Below, one piece after another: positions 50,566 through 62,510 of a stretch of DNA of 64,000 bases. Position 1 is the stretch's first letter, and each line of letters opens with the position of its first letter. This stretch comes from Carposina sasakii (Eukaryota > Arthropoda > Insecta > Lepidoptera > Carposinidae). The stretch lies in assembly GCA_014607495.2 (NCBI GenBank), contig CP053159.1, positions 11,663,501 to 11,727,500 on the forward strand, written 5' to 3'. The notes under the pieces were generated by a model. It made no database searches and was not told the origin of the DNA. It was given only the letters and a program-made list of their open reading frames with translations. The position numbers were made by a program, and so were the translations under genes.

Positions 50566-50808
50566 TTATACCTATAATTTGATACAATGAACAATTATTT
50601 GAAAAACTCATATCAAAACAGAAACCGCATCTTATGGTTAGAAGCAAAATATTCAAATAAAATACCTCCCGCATTCGTGTAAAAAGAAGGCATTTTTCAC
50701 CACATTAAACACAATAAAATTGTTACCTGCTAATTTATTTTCTGCAAATACACCCCAGAGAGAAATCTAATGGATAAATAAAATGTAACAAGCGGGACAA
50801 TTCTCTGT

Positions 50809-51089
50809 ACTAGCACAGAGGAATAAGATGTACATAGTCATAGAGTGCTAATGTCATACTAACAGTATCGATGCACCATTAGACTTTTCGGTGCCTCACA
50901 ATTCCAGTCCTTGACACTTATATTGCTTTACTATACGTTACAATACATTAGTAATGTATATACATTACACTAATAGAATCTAAGTGTCAAGGGCTGGAAT
51001 TATGAGGCACCGAAAGTTCCAATGGTGCATCGAAACAGTTAGTATGACATTAGCACTCTATGACATCTCATTCCTCTATGGCACTAGCG
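50809..51089. mobile_element. Foldback MITE (family M3)
   Basis: Arms 50809-50935 and 50975-51089 are inverted copies: 'catagagtgctaatgtcata' against 'tatgacattagcactctatg', and 'cggtgcctcacaattccag' against 'ctggaattatgaggcaccg'. The loop is AT-rich with its own inverted repeat (tacattagtaatgta). Ends include agaggaat.agatg. No coding. Confidence 0.8.
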
Positions 51090-51555
51090 AGTAAATGTTG
51101 TTCTTGAATAAGTAACAAACCATTCTCATACATAATGTTCGTCTCAATTAGGATCGTACGGTACATTATAAATGTGGTAAGACGTTTTAATGGGGCGGGA
51201 CCAGTCTAGCGTGATGCGTTTCACCCTTAGATGGAAAGAGATGCAGCATTGATGTTGTCACGAAGTTGGTAATGAGGAATACGAGGTCCTTCGCAAATTA
51301 TATTGTTAGCTCATTTTGACTGAGTCGTTAGAATAATTAGGTGTTTGATAATATAGGTATACATACAGCGCGGCAAGCATGAAATCTTTGCTTATTTAAG
51401 ATTGTAAAAATGCCTAGCGGTGCCCTAGAAGAAATTCCATCCGTATCTATTTATTTATTTATAATATAAATAACTCGCTCTCTCTATTTGTCATGATTTT
51501 CATTCTAAAAATACTTTTTTTTAATATACGCATTGAACTGTCACATCACATCATA
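51090..51555. other. Intergenic sequence, nothing recognised
   Basis: AT-rich, no repeat family seen. Confidence 0.45.
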
Positions 51556-51559
51556 ACTT

Positions 51560-51762
51560 AAGGCTCGAGCAGACCGGACGCGTGTGATACACGTACCTCT
51601 GACTTTAATGTATGGAACTGTCACTGCTTGACGCCTATGCTTACGTCTACGCATACGCATGCGGTCTGCCCGTGCCTATACAGTTCCATACTTTACAACT
51701 CAGCGGTACGTGCACGTCTACGCTTACGTGCACGCATACGCATCCGGTGTGCTCGAGCCTTT
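51560..51762. mobile_element. Foldback MITE (family M4), aaggctcgagc ends
   Basis: Left 'aaggctcgagcagaccggac' mirrors right 'atccggtgtgctcgagcctt'. Inside, 'gtatggaactgtcactg' (near 51609) is answered by 'acagttccatac' (near 51680), and there are many CGTATGCGTA-type words. About 203 bp, GC-richer than its surroundings. Confidence 0.8.
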
Positions 51763-51897
51763 TATTTCTATGGAACAATAATGAAGTATATATGTAGGTA
51801 CGGAAGAATTTACTTAGCAATAAGCAATTGACTTGGTAAAAACTGTTGATTATAGACACGGATGTAAAAAAAATTGAAGCGTACATTTAGTTAGACC

Positions 51898-51975
51898 AGA
51901 GGTTCCCAAACTTTTTTTAGTCATAGACCCCTTTTAAAAGTTAACTGGTTCTGGTAGACCCCCTACAGGCCTACA
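51898..51975 (+). repeat. Possible hAT-type MITE end
   Basis: 'cagaggttcccaaacttttt' followed by 'gaccccttttaaaag' resembles the widespread hAT end CAGGGGTTCCCAAACTTT. The other end was not found. Confidence 0.4.
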
Positions 51976-53390
51976 CCATATTCAAATTAATTGTGAACCT
52001 CCATTTTTTCACCAAACCAAAGAAAATCTATTATGGCTGGCTATAAATAAATGTATATTATTAGATGTTATTAGATGTATATTATTAGATGTTATTAATT
52101 GAAAATGCTACGCTACCAACTGAGTAGGTACCATGTGTGTACTCGTACAGTATATCTATAGGTACTTAACATTTACTCCTTAAATTTAATGTCCAACCCT
52201 AGATTATTATCACTCTATATTGTAGTCCACGTGAACATATTCCAGTGATAAAATTATTCCGTTTCATGCTAGTTAAAAACACGTCCATGTTTTATTCAAA
52301 AACTTTTTACCTCCGATCAAATAAAATGTTGGAAAGAAAAATATAGGTCGAACTTAACTGACGGGTCTTATAAATTATCCGTGCGTGTGAGAACGCATTT
52401 GCCGTAAGTGTGTAATATCCTTTAGAGAGGAATTACGTAATTTTCTATTTTCTTACCGATGAAAGCATGTAACGATCTACATGCAACCGTGTAAATGGCT
52501 TTCATAATTTTATATAATTCAAGTTTAGACTTCTAACTATTTTGCAAACTTCAAAGCACATTAAATAAATTTAAGGCATTTTAATAACAATATTATATGT
52601 CCCTTGTTAATTATTTATTACCCACATTGTACTAAAAGGTCGCTATTACAGGCACAACAGCAACAAAACTGCCACTTAAAGTGAAATAATCATTAAACTG
52701 AGCAACTTTGTCCGGCTAAACAATTTCATGAGGAAGCTTGACCTCTCCTTTAAGGGTCACTCGCTTGGCTATACCCTTATAATTTAGGACAAACCGAAAG
52801 TCAAGAACGCTTTGTACCTACCCAACGAGCAACTTTTACAGAATATATACATAAGAGGTTAATTTCCTGACCGTTACAAGAATAACCTATAAATTATGGA
52901 TGTGTGACTCCATTTGTAAATGAATTATCTGACAAATTTACTTTTATTAAATCGACATGAAGATCAAAAGGACATCAATGCCGAAAAATAAGATTAATTT
53001 GTTTTATATTTGTTATTTGACGTTTTATCCTTACAGTATCTGAATAATTTACAACCTTTCAATAAATTCAATTTCGAATTTATACTAAACTTTGCAATTT
53101 TCTTCAAAAGCAGATACTTTTTAGATGCGGATAAATTGGGCTCCCAGTCCTCTATTGATCTCCTCCAGACCGTATATCGGTGCCAATCTCAAAATAAATT
53201 AGCCAACTAAGCAGGAGATGCTATAATGCGCAAGCACATGTGCGCTCTCTATTCTTTAACTCACATAATCAATGACTAAAAGAGAGAGAGAGTCATGTAG
53301 GGAAAGCCGAAATGACTGGAAATAGGTTGAACGGTTTTACCTGTTTTCCAAGGTACGAAGTGACAATTTTGCAACATTAAAATCCGTACA
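51976..53390. other. AT-rich intergenic sequence
   Basis: Only short local duplications (gtatattattagatgttatt near 52050-52095) are seen. Confidence 0.45.
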
Positions 53391-53393
53391 TGA

Positions 53394-53490
53394 AATAAAA
53401 TCAGTGGTCAGGCCCGTGTCTGGGATCGAACTTACGCTCCTCAATTGGAAGACGCACGTCTAAACCATGAGGCTATCACCGCTTCCCAAT
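53394..53490 (-). repeat. tRNA-derived SINE (family S1)
   Basis: Minus strand: tgatagcctcatggtttaga (A-box region) and gtaagttcgatcccagacac (B box). The T arm does not pair well, so it is a SINE head and not a tRNA gene. Confidence 0.65.
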
Positions 53491-54561
53491 ACTCATAGAA
53501 TAGTTTTTGTGTCTCATCGATAACATCCATCAGACACCTGTGCCTGACTAACTGTGAGGCGGACTATGAACTACCCGTACCGTCAGTGACGACATAAAGA
53601 TTGATAATCTGATTTTCTGTATGAGTCTGCTGAATCCAGAATTCCGAATGCAAACAAGTTATAAGCGGTAGGCGAGAGCGATTATGTCAGTTCGATAGCA
53701 CTGTGTGTTTTAGGAAAACAAAATATCAGTTATTAACTCACCTTATTCGAAGCTTGTATGGGTTTATGTCGACTTATTCCACGAGTAGTCCTTTAGCAGA
53801 TTATTTATTAGCTTAGTACAACAGACTACTACGGTGTTATTATACAACCGTGTCTAAACCTAGTGAAATTTGACAGCAAAATATATGGAATATCCATCTT
53901 TAGGCAATTTTTAGCTTATGCTAAACAATAAGCTAACAATGTTTAAATTCTTTTGTATGGTAACATGGCTAGATTTTAAAGAGGCTAAAATTATTTATTG
54001 TATTGCTTAAGTACCTACATTCTTAGGAAGTTCAAGGGAGTAAGGAACAATGTGTTTTCGGGTTACCTTGATTTCTTACTCAATTCATTAATTGTAGAAG
54101 CATGAACTCAGTAGGTATAATAATTTTTAGAACGACATCTCACTTACACGATGGAAACAATGATAGTTTATGTATTCATGATAATCCAACCCGAGGAGTT
54201 TTGCCGTCAGGCAGGCAGCCGGCTGCAAAACAAACGCGAAATCCTTAGGAATATAAATTTTAAAAGAAACCATAATGCGCTAGCCCTATAATAAATAATG
54301 AGATAACGGCAGAAGATGATGATAACTCTATTTTAAACTAGCTCACGGTTTGATTGAAGCAACTAATTTAGGTTTAATATCAATATTTAAAGCACTTTAA
54401 AGTCTGAAGCTATCAAACTATTCCACGAAGTAAAACTATTTAGATTATATTAATTTATTGCATGTCACAGGTTATATAGATGTTACATGAAATTAAATAT
54501 AGTAGGTACATTTCCAGACCGACATAAGCTGGTACCTAACTGACAGATCAATTTAGGTAAA
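53491..54561. other. Intergenic sequence, nothing recognised
   Basis: No frame with a domain, no repeat family. Confidence 0.45.
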
Positions 54562-54575
54562 ATGAAGTCTGAAAC

Positions 54576-54825
54576 TGAAGTGGCAATGGGCAGGGCACAT
54601 AGCTCGAAGAACTGATGGCCGATGGAGTCGGAAAGTTCTAGAGTGGATACCACGTATCGGCAAGCGCAGCGTGGGAAGGCCACCCGCGAGGTGGACGGAT
54701 GACCTGGCCAAGGTTGCGGGCGTCGGTTGGATGCAGGCTGCTTCCGACCGGTCGGAGTGGAGGTTGTCGGGGGAGGCCTATGTACAACAGTGGACTTCTC
54801 AGGGCTGTAAATGATGATGATGTTG
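54576..54825 (+). mobile_element. RTE LINE, extreme 3' fragment with 14-bp TSD
   Basis: 250-bp copy of the last part of the RTE at 13045-13280, with about four differences over some 235 bp. It is flanked by ATGAAGTCTGAAAC at 54562-54575 and 54826-54839. It encodes only the C-terminal KWQWAGHIARR...RWTDDLAKV tail, and ends (tga)n a few bases after the stop. Confidence 0.93.
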
Positions 54826-55097
54826 ATGAAGTCTGAAACGTAGAGCTTTTTTAAATTCATACTTAATAAGTACTTAAAATATACAAGAGGAGGGAAAATA
54901 GAGGGAATAAGTGTCTCGATATCATAACCAACTTATATTATAGGTACATGCGAAAAAAGTTTTTACCCTCTTCGCCATGCTCTTCGCAATTTATTTACTC
55001 AACCAATCTTTCTGATATTTCGCATAATTGGGAATACAGAGAAGTACATAGGCTAAATTATGTAGTCCACGCGCACTAAGTCGCGGGCAACACTTCG

Positions 55098-55225
55098 TCG
55101 TCTTCGTCTTCAGCCTATTGCAGTCCACTGCTGGAAGTAGGCCTCCCCCAGGGCATGCCACATGGCTACTGCCACAGAGGGGTTTTGCCCATAGTCACCA
55201 CGCTGGGCAGGCGGGTTGTAATACA
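55098..55225 (-). repeat. RTE-tailed SINE-like repeat (family S2), copy 6
   Basis: 'cagcctattgcagtccactg' to 'cacgctgggcaggcgggttg', then cut off. Just upstream (55062-55090) is a Helitron-like end remnant 'tagtccacgcgcactaagtc'. Confidence 0.8.
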
Positions 55226-56840
55226 CTAGAATATACAAAATGCAACTTAGTGTACCTAAATGCTATATTTAGATTTTGTTCGAAATATCACCATAAGCGT
55301 AGTGGCTAAAGCGATTAGATTACGAGTAGTAAAAGCTCTGCTTGCTAAATCAAAGGTCTGGCCTTTGGATCCCAGTGATAACCCACAATGGTACCCAATG
55401 TTACAGGAATTCAATAGATAAGAGTACCTAACTTTACAATACGTATTGGTCGTGATCGGACGGTGTCTGATTTGTATGACGTAAACAAGAATCCGATAAA
55501 AAAGATTTTTTGAAATTCCTACGGAAACGGATTTTTTTTTTTTATTATTAATTTACTATTTTCTTCTCATCTACATTTAGCAATAGCAAACCTTGAGGCG
55601 TTAAGAGTAACACTAAGAGAGCATTTCCCAAAATTCTCTTGGAAACGGGAAAAAACATTAAAAAAAATTCGCAGACAAGGTCTTAGAATCGCTAGTCACT
55701 TATACCAGCTTAGGTTCATATCGCATGCATCGCTCGTTTCATTTCATGCAGCGAACGTACGTATGAAGTACCTACATCGGTCCCGCGGCTGCAACTTGCA
55801 ATCAATCAAAATGCAGCGATCGATCTCCGTCAGACTGGAACGTCCGTTCGTGTAATGAAATGGTGCATTGTACCTATCATTAGGAAAATGGTTTTGCTTT
55901 TAGTGGAAATATTTGCAAAATATTTGATATTTTTTATTCAGGCTCTAAAAAAATTTGAAATTCCGTGAAACCCGATGTACTATACAAGCCGGTTTCAACA
56001 ACATACATTATTGTGTATTATTTTGGATTTTCTAGATAAGTTTTAGAGGAAAGGCTCGTTCCCGTAAAGTTATTTAGTAACTAGTCTCACATTTACAATG
56101 TTTTATCTAAATTAGTTAGTTTTTGCATAAACAAATAACTGAGTAACATACATCCAAACTTTCTTTGCTTGGTGCAGATTTCCTGCTCGTCCAGTTATTT
56201 CCGATCGTTGGACTGCTGTAGTAGGTACAAATTAGTCGAGAAGAAAGTTGGTGGAAATCAGAAAAAATGAAGTTATGGGATCTAATCTCGACGAAAATGC
56301 ATTTTTTATTAGTTAATTGTTTATGATATAATTTAAAAAAGTAATAATAATTATTGTTTTATTGTCAGTAAAGTAAGGTACTCTTTCGTTGATTGCCTTC
56401 CATCCATCTCCAAATGACCAAACCATTGAAGCGTACCTTTCTCTATTCTTGTCACTACGAGTCGTCTTCTTTCACACCACCCAATTCTCTTAATATAATA
56501 AATTTTAATTTATTGCAAAATTTTAGTTCTGCATTAGTTTTCTTCCATTCGGGTAACAGTTAAGCAGTTGGCAACACAATCCTTCACGCATACTAGCATC
56601 CTTGCAAATTGTCATTGATGTTTGTCATGTCAGTCATGTCATCAATCATGATAAAATTGCCGCATTCACGGAGCTATTGTTTATTGATAGTACTCCATCT
56701 AGTCAGAGCGGAGCGAAGACCAATCATTAATCTAAGATATACATATTATAACAACTAGAAATCACTAATATTTTGAGATGTGCCCCTATAGTATGAAAAC
56801 TGCGATATAGATTTTAATTTGTAAATAGCTACCTTTTACA
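55226..56840. other. Intergenic sequence
   Basis: No gene recognised. Around 55725-55880 'gctcgtttcatttcatgcag' and 'gtgtaatgaaatggtgcatt' may be diverged inverted ends of a small element. Confidence 0.4.
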
Positions 56841-56844
56841 CTAA

Positions 56845-56920
56845 GATGAAAAAAGGTCGTGAGTTTAAATCTCACTCGGGTGAAAATTTCTTTCATTTTC
56901 TTATTAATATTTGGTGAATC
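56845..56920 (+). repeat. tRNA-derived SINE (family S4), fragment
   Basis: 'aggtcgtgagtttaaatctc' + 'actcgggtgaaaatttcttt' aligns with the B-box half of the S4 SINE, in + orientation and strongly diverged. A Helitron-end phrase 'catgcggacgaagtcgcagg' follows at 56938. Confidence 0.55.
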
Positions 56921-57369
56921 ATATAGTTTATATATTTCATGCGGACGAAGTCGCAGGAGTTTGCTATATACTCCTATAGTCTTAGTTCCTTTTATTCCCT
57001 TTATATTTCCCCCATTGCAGAGTCGTGTCGAACAAGGATAGGTGTGAGCAGAACTTAAAACTCTAAACCAGTCCATCCTAACCGAAAAAGTGCCAACGAC
57101 TTTGTATCTATTTATCGAGTTGAGAACATACATAGTTGAATTGAATTAGTTTTAACGCTGCAAAATTTTCGCAACACAGTCCTAATTAAATTTAAAACCT
57201 TAGCAGTTTTCGCTGAATGTAGCTTTTATCGTCGAGGTTCTGGAGTTGGCATTCGGTTCACAGAATTTAGGTTACTTAGGTATCTGGTTCTTCTATCTAA
57301 AATACAATGTGATCAATACTGTTATCATTTTCCTTCGGCAGAAATAAGCTAAAATATATTACGAGCGAG

Positions 57370-57580
57370 TGTACTTCTTCTTGAGCCTACTGCAGTTCAC
57401 TGCTAGACGTGGGCCTCCCCCAGGGCACGTCACAAGGCTACTTTCATGGGAGGTTTTTGCCCATAGTCACCATGCTGGGCAGGCGGGTTGGTGACAGCAG
57501 TTAGATTTTTGGACTATGTTGTCAGCACGGAAGGCGCTGCTGCCTGCCTCCAGGAAACCCTTAATCGCCTCGTAGGTGCT
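57370..57580 (-). repeat. RTE-tailed SINE-like repeat (family S2), copy 7
   Basis: 'gagcctactgcagttcactg' to 'aacccttaatcgcctcgtag'. More diverged than other copies. Confidence 0.75.
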
Positions 57581-59520
57581 CGTACTAGCTCTTTATTCAG
57601 TTATATCCATTTCATAAGCGATTAGGGGTAATTGTATTTTTTTAAGATTGCTTTTGTTAAATGCTTGCTTAGTAGAAGTGATGTTAGATAACAGACAAAG
57701 ATGAATATTTTTAACCGTATTTTTGTGTCGCAAAATCACTTTACATAATAAATAAATATGTCCTTTGTAGGTACTATAAATATAGACAGTGCGATTGCGG
57801 CCGAAACACCATTTGAACTCAAACTAAATTATCTGTGTAATAGCCAAAAAGGAACTCTACATCTGCCGTGTTATTCGGTTCGGCGATGCAAAGCCGATGG
57901 TGTCGACGCGTTTAGCTCTCCGATAAGTTGGTTTCACTAAAAGCCAGATTGCAGAATATCTATCTACAAAGTCCGAAAATGTTTAACTCTGAGTCATGTT
58001 GATATCATTCTAGGCAAATTCGTAATATCTGCAGAACGAATGTGTAGGTATCTCAAACCTCATATACATTTGAGGCACGAATGAAAAGGTCGGTTACTTC
58101 TGAGAACTCATACCTAACTCAAATTTTCCGAAGTGATCTTTAAATCGGAACGTATCGTCCATTTCTCACACACACCGACATCTTCATTCCAAAAAACGTT
58201 TTTATTGCCGTGTTTTTACATAAACCTCACATAAAACTAATTTATTACTATAAGGAGAAAGTATCTTATCGGGCATCGTTGGGCGGAACATTTTTTTATG
58301 TTAAGAAAACGCCGGCTAGCTAAATTGTGTTAGTACGTTACATGTTTTATATTTTTCTCGATAGTTCGTACTTCTTCTCCATGGTTCGTACCTATATCAT
58401 GCGAGACTAATAAGTTCTTATTTCAAAGATCTTGGTACGCCAAAATTGATCTTGAACCATGCATGGATTTTTTTATGTTATAAAATAAAAAATAACTAAA
58501 TAAAATCGATATTTGTCGGACTCTAAAAAGCATTAAGTAAATCAAATAAAAACAACAATTTTTAATGTTAAGTAAGGCCAAGATCAATCCTTGTTTGTAT
58601 GGCCAAGGTCAAGCTATACTCAGTTGTTAAACTGTCATTGGTCGCAAAAACTAATTATTATTTAAAATTTTAAATTTGCTAACATTATCGGAACAAAAAT
58701 CTCGGCAGTATTAAAAAGTGGCGATGGTACGGACATTGCAAAGCGTACTCCTCGCGCTAATGATGCATAGGTAGGTACTCCCATGCTATAAACTTAAGGT
58801 AACTTATACTTACTCTACATGCATTATTCCCTACAAAATACCAAATAACAAAGATATGGATGCCATAACGGTTCACACAGGTGCAATCTGGTACTCGTAA
58901 TACACTAGACAGTTGAGATAACAACGTCTTGGTAAACTTAGACGTTTTATGAACAAACTATAGCATGCTAATACCTGAAGATAGCAGAAGTGAACACATA
59001 GTGAACATGTTCTCACAACTTCGATCGAAGGAATTTAAGATAATGCATTTATGGAAGCTACTACTCACTTTAGTGTCTGCTTTAAAATTTCATAATGTAC
59101 TTCTGTCGTTATAACCATAGAGGAATAAGATATACGAGTACCAAATCGACGGAACATGAAATAAACAGCATCGTTGTCGCAGAAATGTTTCATAATGTCT
59201 ATTTATTTCCATCACTCGTGTCTATTTGCTGTAGATATACGAGTACATTGCAATGGGTAGGTACAATTTAATTTGAAAAACTTAGCTCTACTAACAATCA
59301 AATTGTAATACCAGGTCAAGATGAATTCGCAGATATACATATTTATTTCAAAAAAGCATTATATGGAAAGGCTTATTTAAATTATTCAAATTTGAAGATT
59401 TTATCTACAATTTGCGAAGATATCGATCAGCATTTGAAATACGATATTGATATATTGTAGGAACCGAATAATAGATACCTAGGTATAGATAGTAATGATT
59501 TACTATTATAGGTTGAAAGC
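57581..59520. other. AT-rich intergenic sequence
   Basis: Short frames only (for example 57758-57940), no domain. Confidence 0.45.
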
Positions 59521-59524
59521 ATCA

Positions 59525-59721
59525 GCAGCGGTATGATGAATTTGGTGAGAGATAGATGTCTCACTTTTAAACGTCAAATCCACAGAGCTAAGTAATAAGT
59601 AGATAAGGCAAGTGTTTCTATTTGGTGTGTAAAAAGGGATTGCAAATCACTTCTATCAGCCCTAACCTAACGTTTAAAAGTGAGACATCTCGCTTTCACC
59701 AAATTCATCATACCGGTGCAG
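59525..59721. mobile_element. Foldback family F1, complete copy
   Basis: About 197 bp with inverted ends 'cggtatgatgaatttggtga' and 'tcaccaaattcatcataccg'. The arms extend through 'atgtctcacttttaaacgt' mirrored as 'acgtttaaaagtgagacat'. Half copies or fragments: 37294, 42165, 60283. Confidence 0.85.
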
Positions 59722-60280
59722 TAGTTTGCTCAGAAGTTGGTACTTAAATTAACTAGTTCATCGAGATCTCAAACTGTTAATGGTTAAAGGTGTCTAATGG
59801 TTTGAATTCTAGGTACTTGGGAATATTTTATACTTACCTCGATTATGCAACATACATAGTTAAATACATTAGTCAAGCTATCACTCGCTAGCAAACTTTT
59901 TTTTTTTATTTATACACACATAACTAATGTTTATCATTACAGGTTCCCCTAATGCGATAAATTAGCTTTCATCTTAACACTTATTGTTAATTATAAGTTT
60001 GATAGTTTTTTAGTCATGAACATAACATGCAACAAACATTGCCCTTACTGTGAATTCTCTCAGAGTACAACAACATAGGTCCACACTTTCTGCTATGACA
60101 TTGAGTGTATTGAGTGCGCGAGTGAGCGGCCCCTTATTCCACAGGTGAGTTCGGCCCTTCGGCACCGCCAGCAATGGCGAATAACTTGCTTAACTTCGAA
60201 TAACTTGGAAAAGAGGCGACCCATACTAATTCTAATTATAAAATCTATACCATAATATCAATGTTTTGTCCTGAGCCCGT
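59722..60280. other. Intergenic sequence, nothing recognised
   Basis: No feature supported. Confidence 0.45.
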
Positions 60281-60282
60281 AG

Positions 60283-60400
60283 CATGAACTTGGTGAGAGC
60301 GAGATGTCACACATTTACACGACAAGTCCACAGACCTAATGTAACAACTAAGTAGTAAGTGTATGTACTTGGCATATAAAAAGGGATTGCAAAGAACTTA
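60283..60400 (+). repeat. Foldback family F1, fragment
   Basis: 'catgaacttggtgagagcga' to 'aaaaagggattgcaaagaac' follow the first half of 59525-59721 with many changes. Confidence 0.6.
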
Positions 60401-60835
60401 TAACCCCTTTGTTGCAATCTGTATGCTACCTATTTACAATAAAACGAATTTCCGTTTTATTAAAATATACCTATAAAATATTGCGAAGGAAAAACATGTT
60501 TTTTGACATTTTTTGGGAGCTGAATCCAGGGTGTCTACTCTGAAATTCCGCTTTCGAATCTTTTTCGGACCGACCGAAGCCCAACCGAATCGAAGCCTTT
60601 GACCCTACTACGAAATTGCTTCGGATGTTCACAACTTTCAGTTCACAACTCATTCGGAACCATGGAGAATAAATCACATTGACTTATATTATAAGCCTGT
60701 CAAATAGAGTTCGATCGGACCGAATGAAATACGGCGCGAAACACCTCGATATTCGGCCGATACTTCGTTTATCGTCACTTTAGGGTAGACGTCCTGATAA
60801 CTATAAAATAAATTCGGCATTGCAGATGCAGTTGA
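60401..60835. other. Intergenic sequence
   Basis: No gene. Several CGAA/TTCGG words (60545-60780) suggest an old inverted-repeat element, but ends could not be defined. Confidence 0.35.
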
Positions 60836-60839
60836 GATT

Positions 60840-61115
60840 TTGATGTTTTATACTGACAGGTTCTACCTATTATATGTAGGTATAAAAATGAATCGCTAAT
60901 TGTGTTGCTAAGCGCAGATCTCGGGAACAGCTGAACCGATTTCGCTAATTCTTTTTTTAGCGTATTACTTGAAGTAGGTACAAGGATGGTTCTTACAGAG
61001 AGAAATTTTTTGAAAATTGTCTGAAAAAAACAACACTTCTCTATAGCGGCCGCCCATGACTTTGTTCACATGAAAGGGCATTACACCCGTGCAAAGCCGG
61101 GGCGGATCTCTGGTC
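60840..61115 (+). repeat. Helitron-like remnant
   Basis: 'gggaacagctgaaccgattt' and 'cccgtgcaaagccggggcgg' have the arrangement of the other Helitron-like elements (compare 41333-41541). The terminal CTAG is missing. Confidence 0.4.
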
Positions 61116-61565
61116 ATAAAATAAAGATGTGCTTAAAAACGTTTGTGTTGAATTACCATTCCAGTGTCAGATTCAGGGACATATCATACGTGACTTTACC
61201 GGAAAATCAATAGAACACGGAAAAAGCTTGTGTCCAAAACAATCCAGGACCCTAATTTGGATTCATCAGAAGTGTTGCCAACTCGTAAAGATTTCTCAAG
61301 TTAAATTAAGGCCACTTGTTACTGTCACCGGCCCCTTATCTTCGCTTCGTAGATAACAATATTAAATGAATACTTTTTGGGAGACAAACTTTTTGGTCCT
61401 GCTAGAATTTTAATTTTCAAAAGGGTTGAGGTATTGAACCGTTATAAATTAAGCCCAAAAACTAATTAGGTTCGCAGATGATTTTAATTTGATTCCACTG
61501 TAAATTAGTTAAAGCGTTATGTACTAGGTATATTAAAACTTCAGAATATTTTATCTGTCACATAC
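61116..61565. other. Intergenic sequence, nothing recognised
   Basis: The frame 61129-61356 has no recognisable domain. Confidence 0.4.
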
Positions 61566-61569
61566 CTTT

Positions 61570-61700
61570 GTGTCCTAAAAGCGGCGGTAGGAGGCACGTG
61601 GGACTTTATAGGCTAACCGGTGAAAGGTGGGTGTGTGAATTGCACACTTCTGCCCAAGCTCTTTGGGGGATAATGGGCGTGACTATATATGTACCTAAAT
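61570..61700 (+). repeat. Dispersed repeat R5
   Basis: 'taaaagcggcggtaggaggc' to 'gggggataatgggcgtgact' and 'atatatgta'. A short inverted fragment lies at 40774-40800. Confidence 0.5.
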
Positions 61701-61876
61701 TACAAGCTTTGAATTCGTAGGTTTTTCTTAAAATTTCAAATACCTAGTATGTACTAGTAGGTACCTAATTAAAAGCCGCAACTGTAGGCACAGTAGAATA
61801 GTTACATACAATCTTTCAACCTTGTCACATTGACTTACAAACTGAGCTACTTACCCATTTATAATATTATTATTAA

Positions 61877-62200
61877 CTAGTGGACGCCCGCGACTCCGTC
61901 CGCGTGGTATACAGAAAAAACAAAATGGCGAAATTATCCGTGATCAAAACATTTTCCCGGGATAAAAAGCAGCCTATAAGTTAAGTGGGACCTGTCACAA
62001 TATATTCCTGAAAACTGCATCGAAATCGGTTCAGCCGTTTCTGAGATTAGCGTGCACAAACGCACAGACAAACAGACAAAAATTCAAAAATCATTGTTTT
62101 GGGTACTATTGCGTTGATAAAGGTATTCTATAATATTTTTTCTTATATATCTTCCATGTACAGACAGCGATTTTTTTTATTATATGTATATACATAAGGA
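61877..62200 (-). mobile_element. Helitron-like element H1, copy 3
   Basis: On the minus strand it follows copy 1 (10931-11278) closely, through 'gaaccgatttcgatgcag' and 'aggtcccacttaacttatag', to 'gcgggcgtccaCTAG' (CTAG 61877-61880), which lies between A and T. The TC start is near 62200. Confidence 0.75.
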
Positions 62201-62309
62201 TTTCTTCCAGCTAGTCTACTTTATACAGACAGAGATTGCACTATTGTGAATATTCAGGTAGGCGCCGAGTTTATATTGATTTGTTTTGAACTGATTGAAC
62301 TGATTTGTT

Positions 62310-62510
62310 TTTAAAATTATTAATAAAGAAAATGGAAAAAATTCTTCACCCGAGTGGGAATCGAACCCACGACCACTGCAAACCGTGCCAGCCGCTATAA
62401 CCACTAAGCCACTGGGTCAATTACTCGGATGACGAATTTTACCTTCTCTTTTCTAAATTACATATTGGCAACGTTATTCTTCATCCCGATAGCTATACAC
62501 TAGCCTAATC
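62310..62510 (-). repeat. tRNA-derived SINE (family S4), copy 3
   Basis: Diverged copy of 16750-16945 ('cccgagtgggaatcgaaccc', 'gccactgggtcaattactcg', 'ttcatcccgatagctataca'). The frame on the minus strand at 62216-62404 is only a reading of this SINE. Confidence 0.8.
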
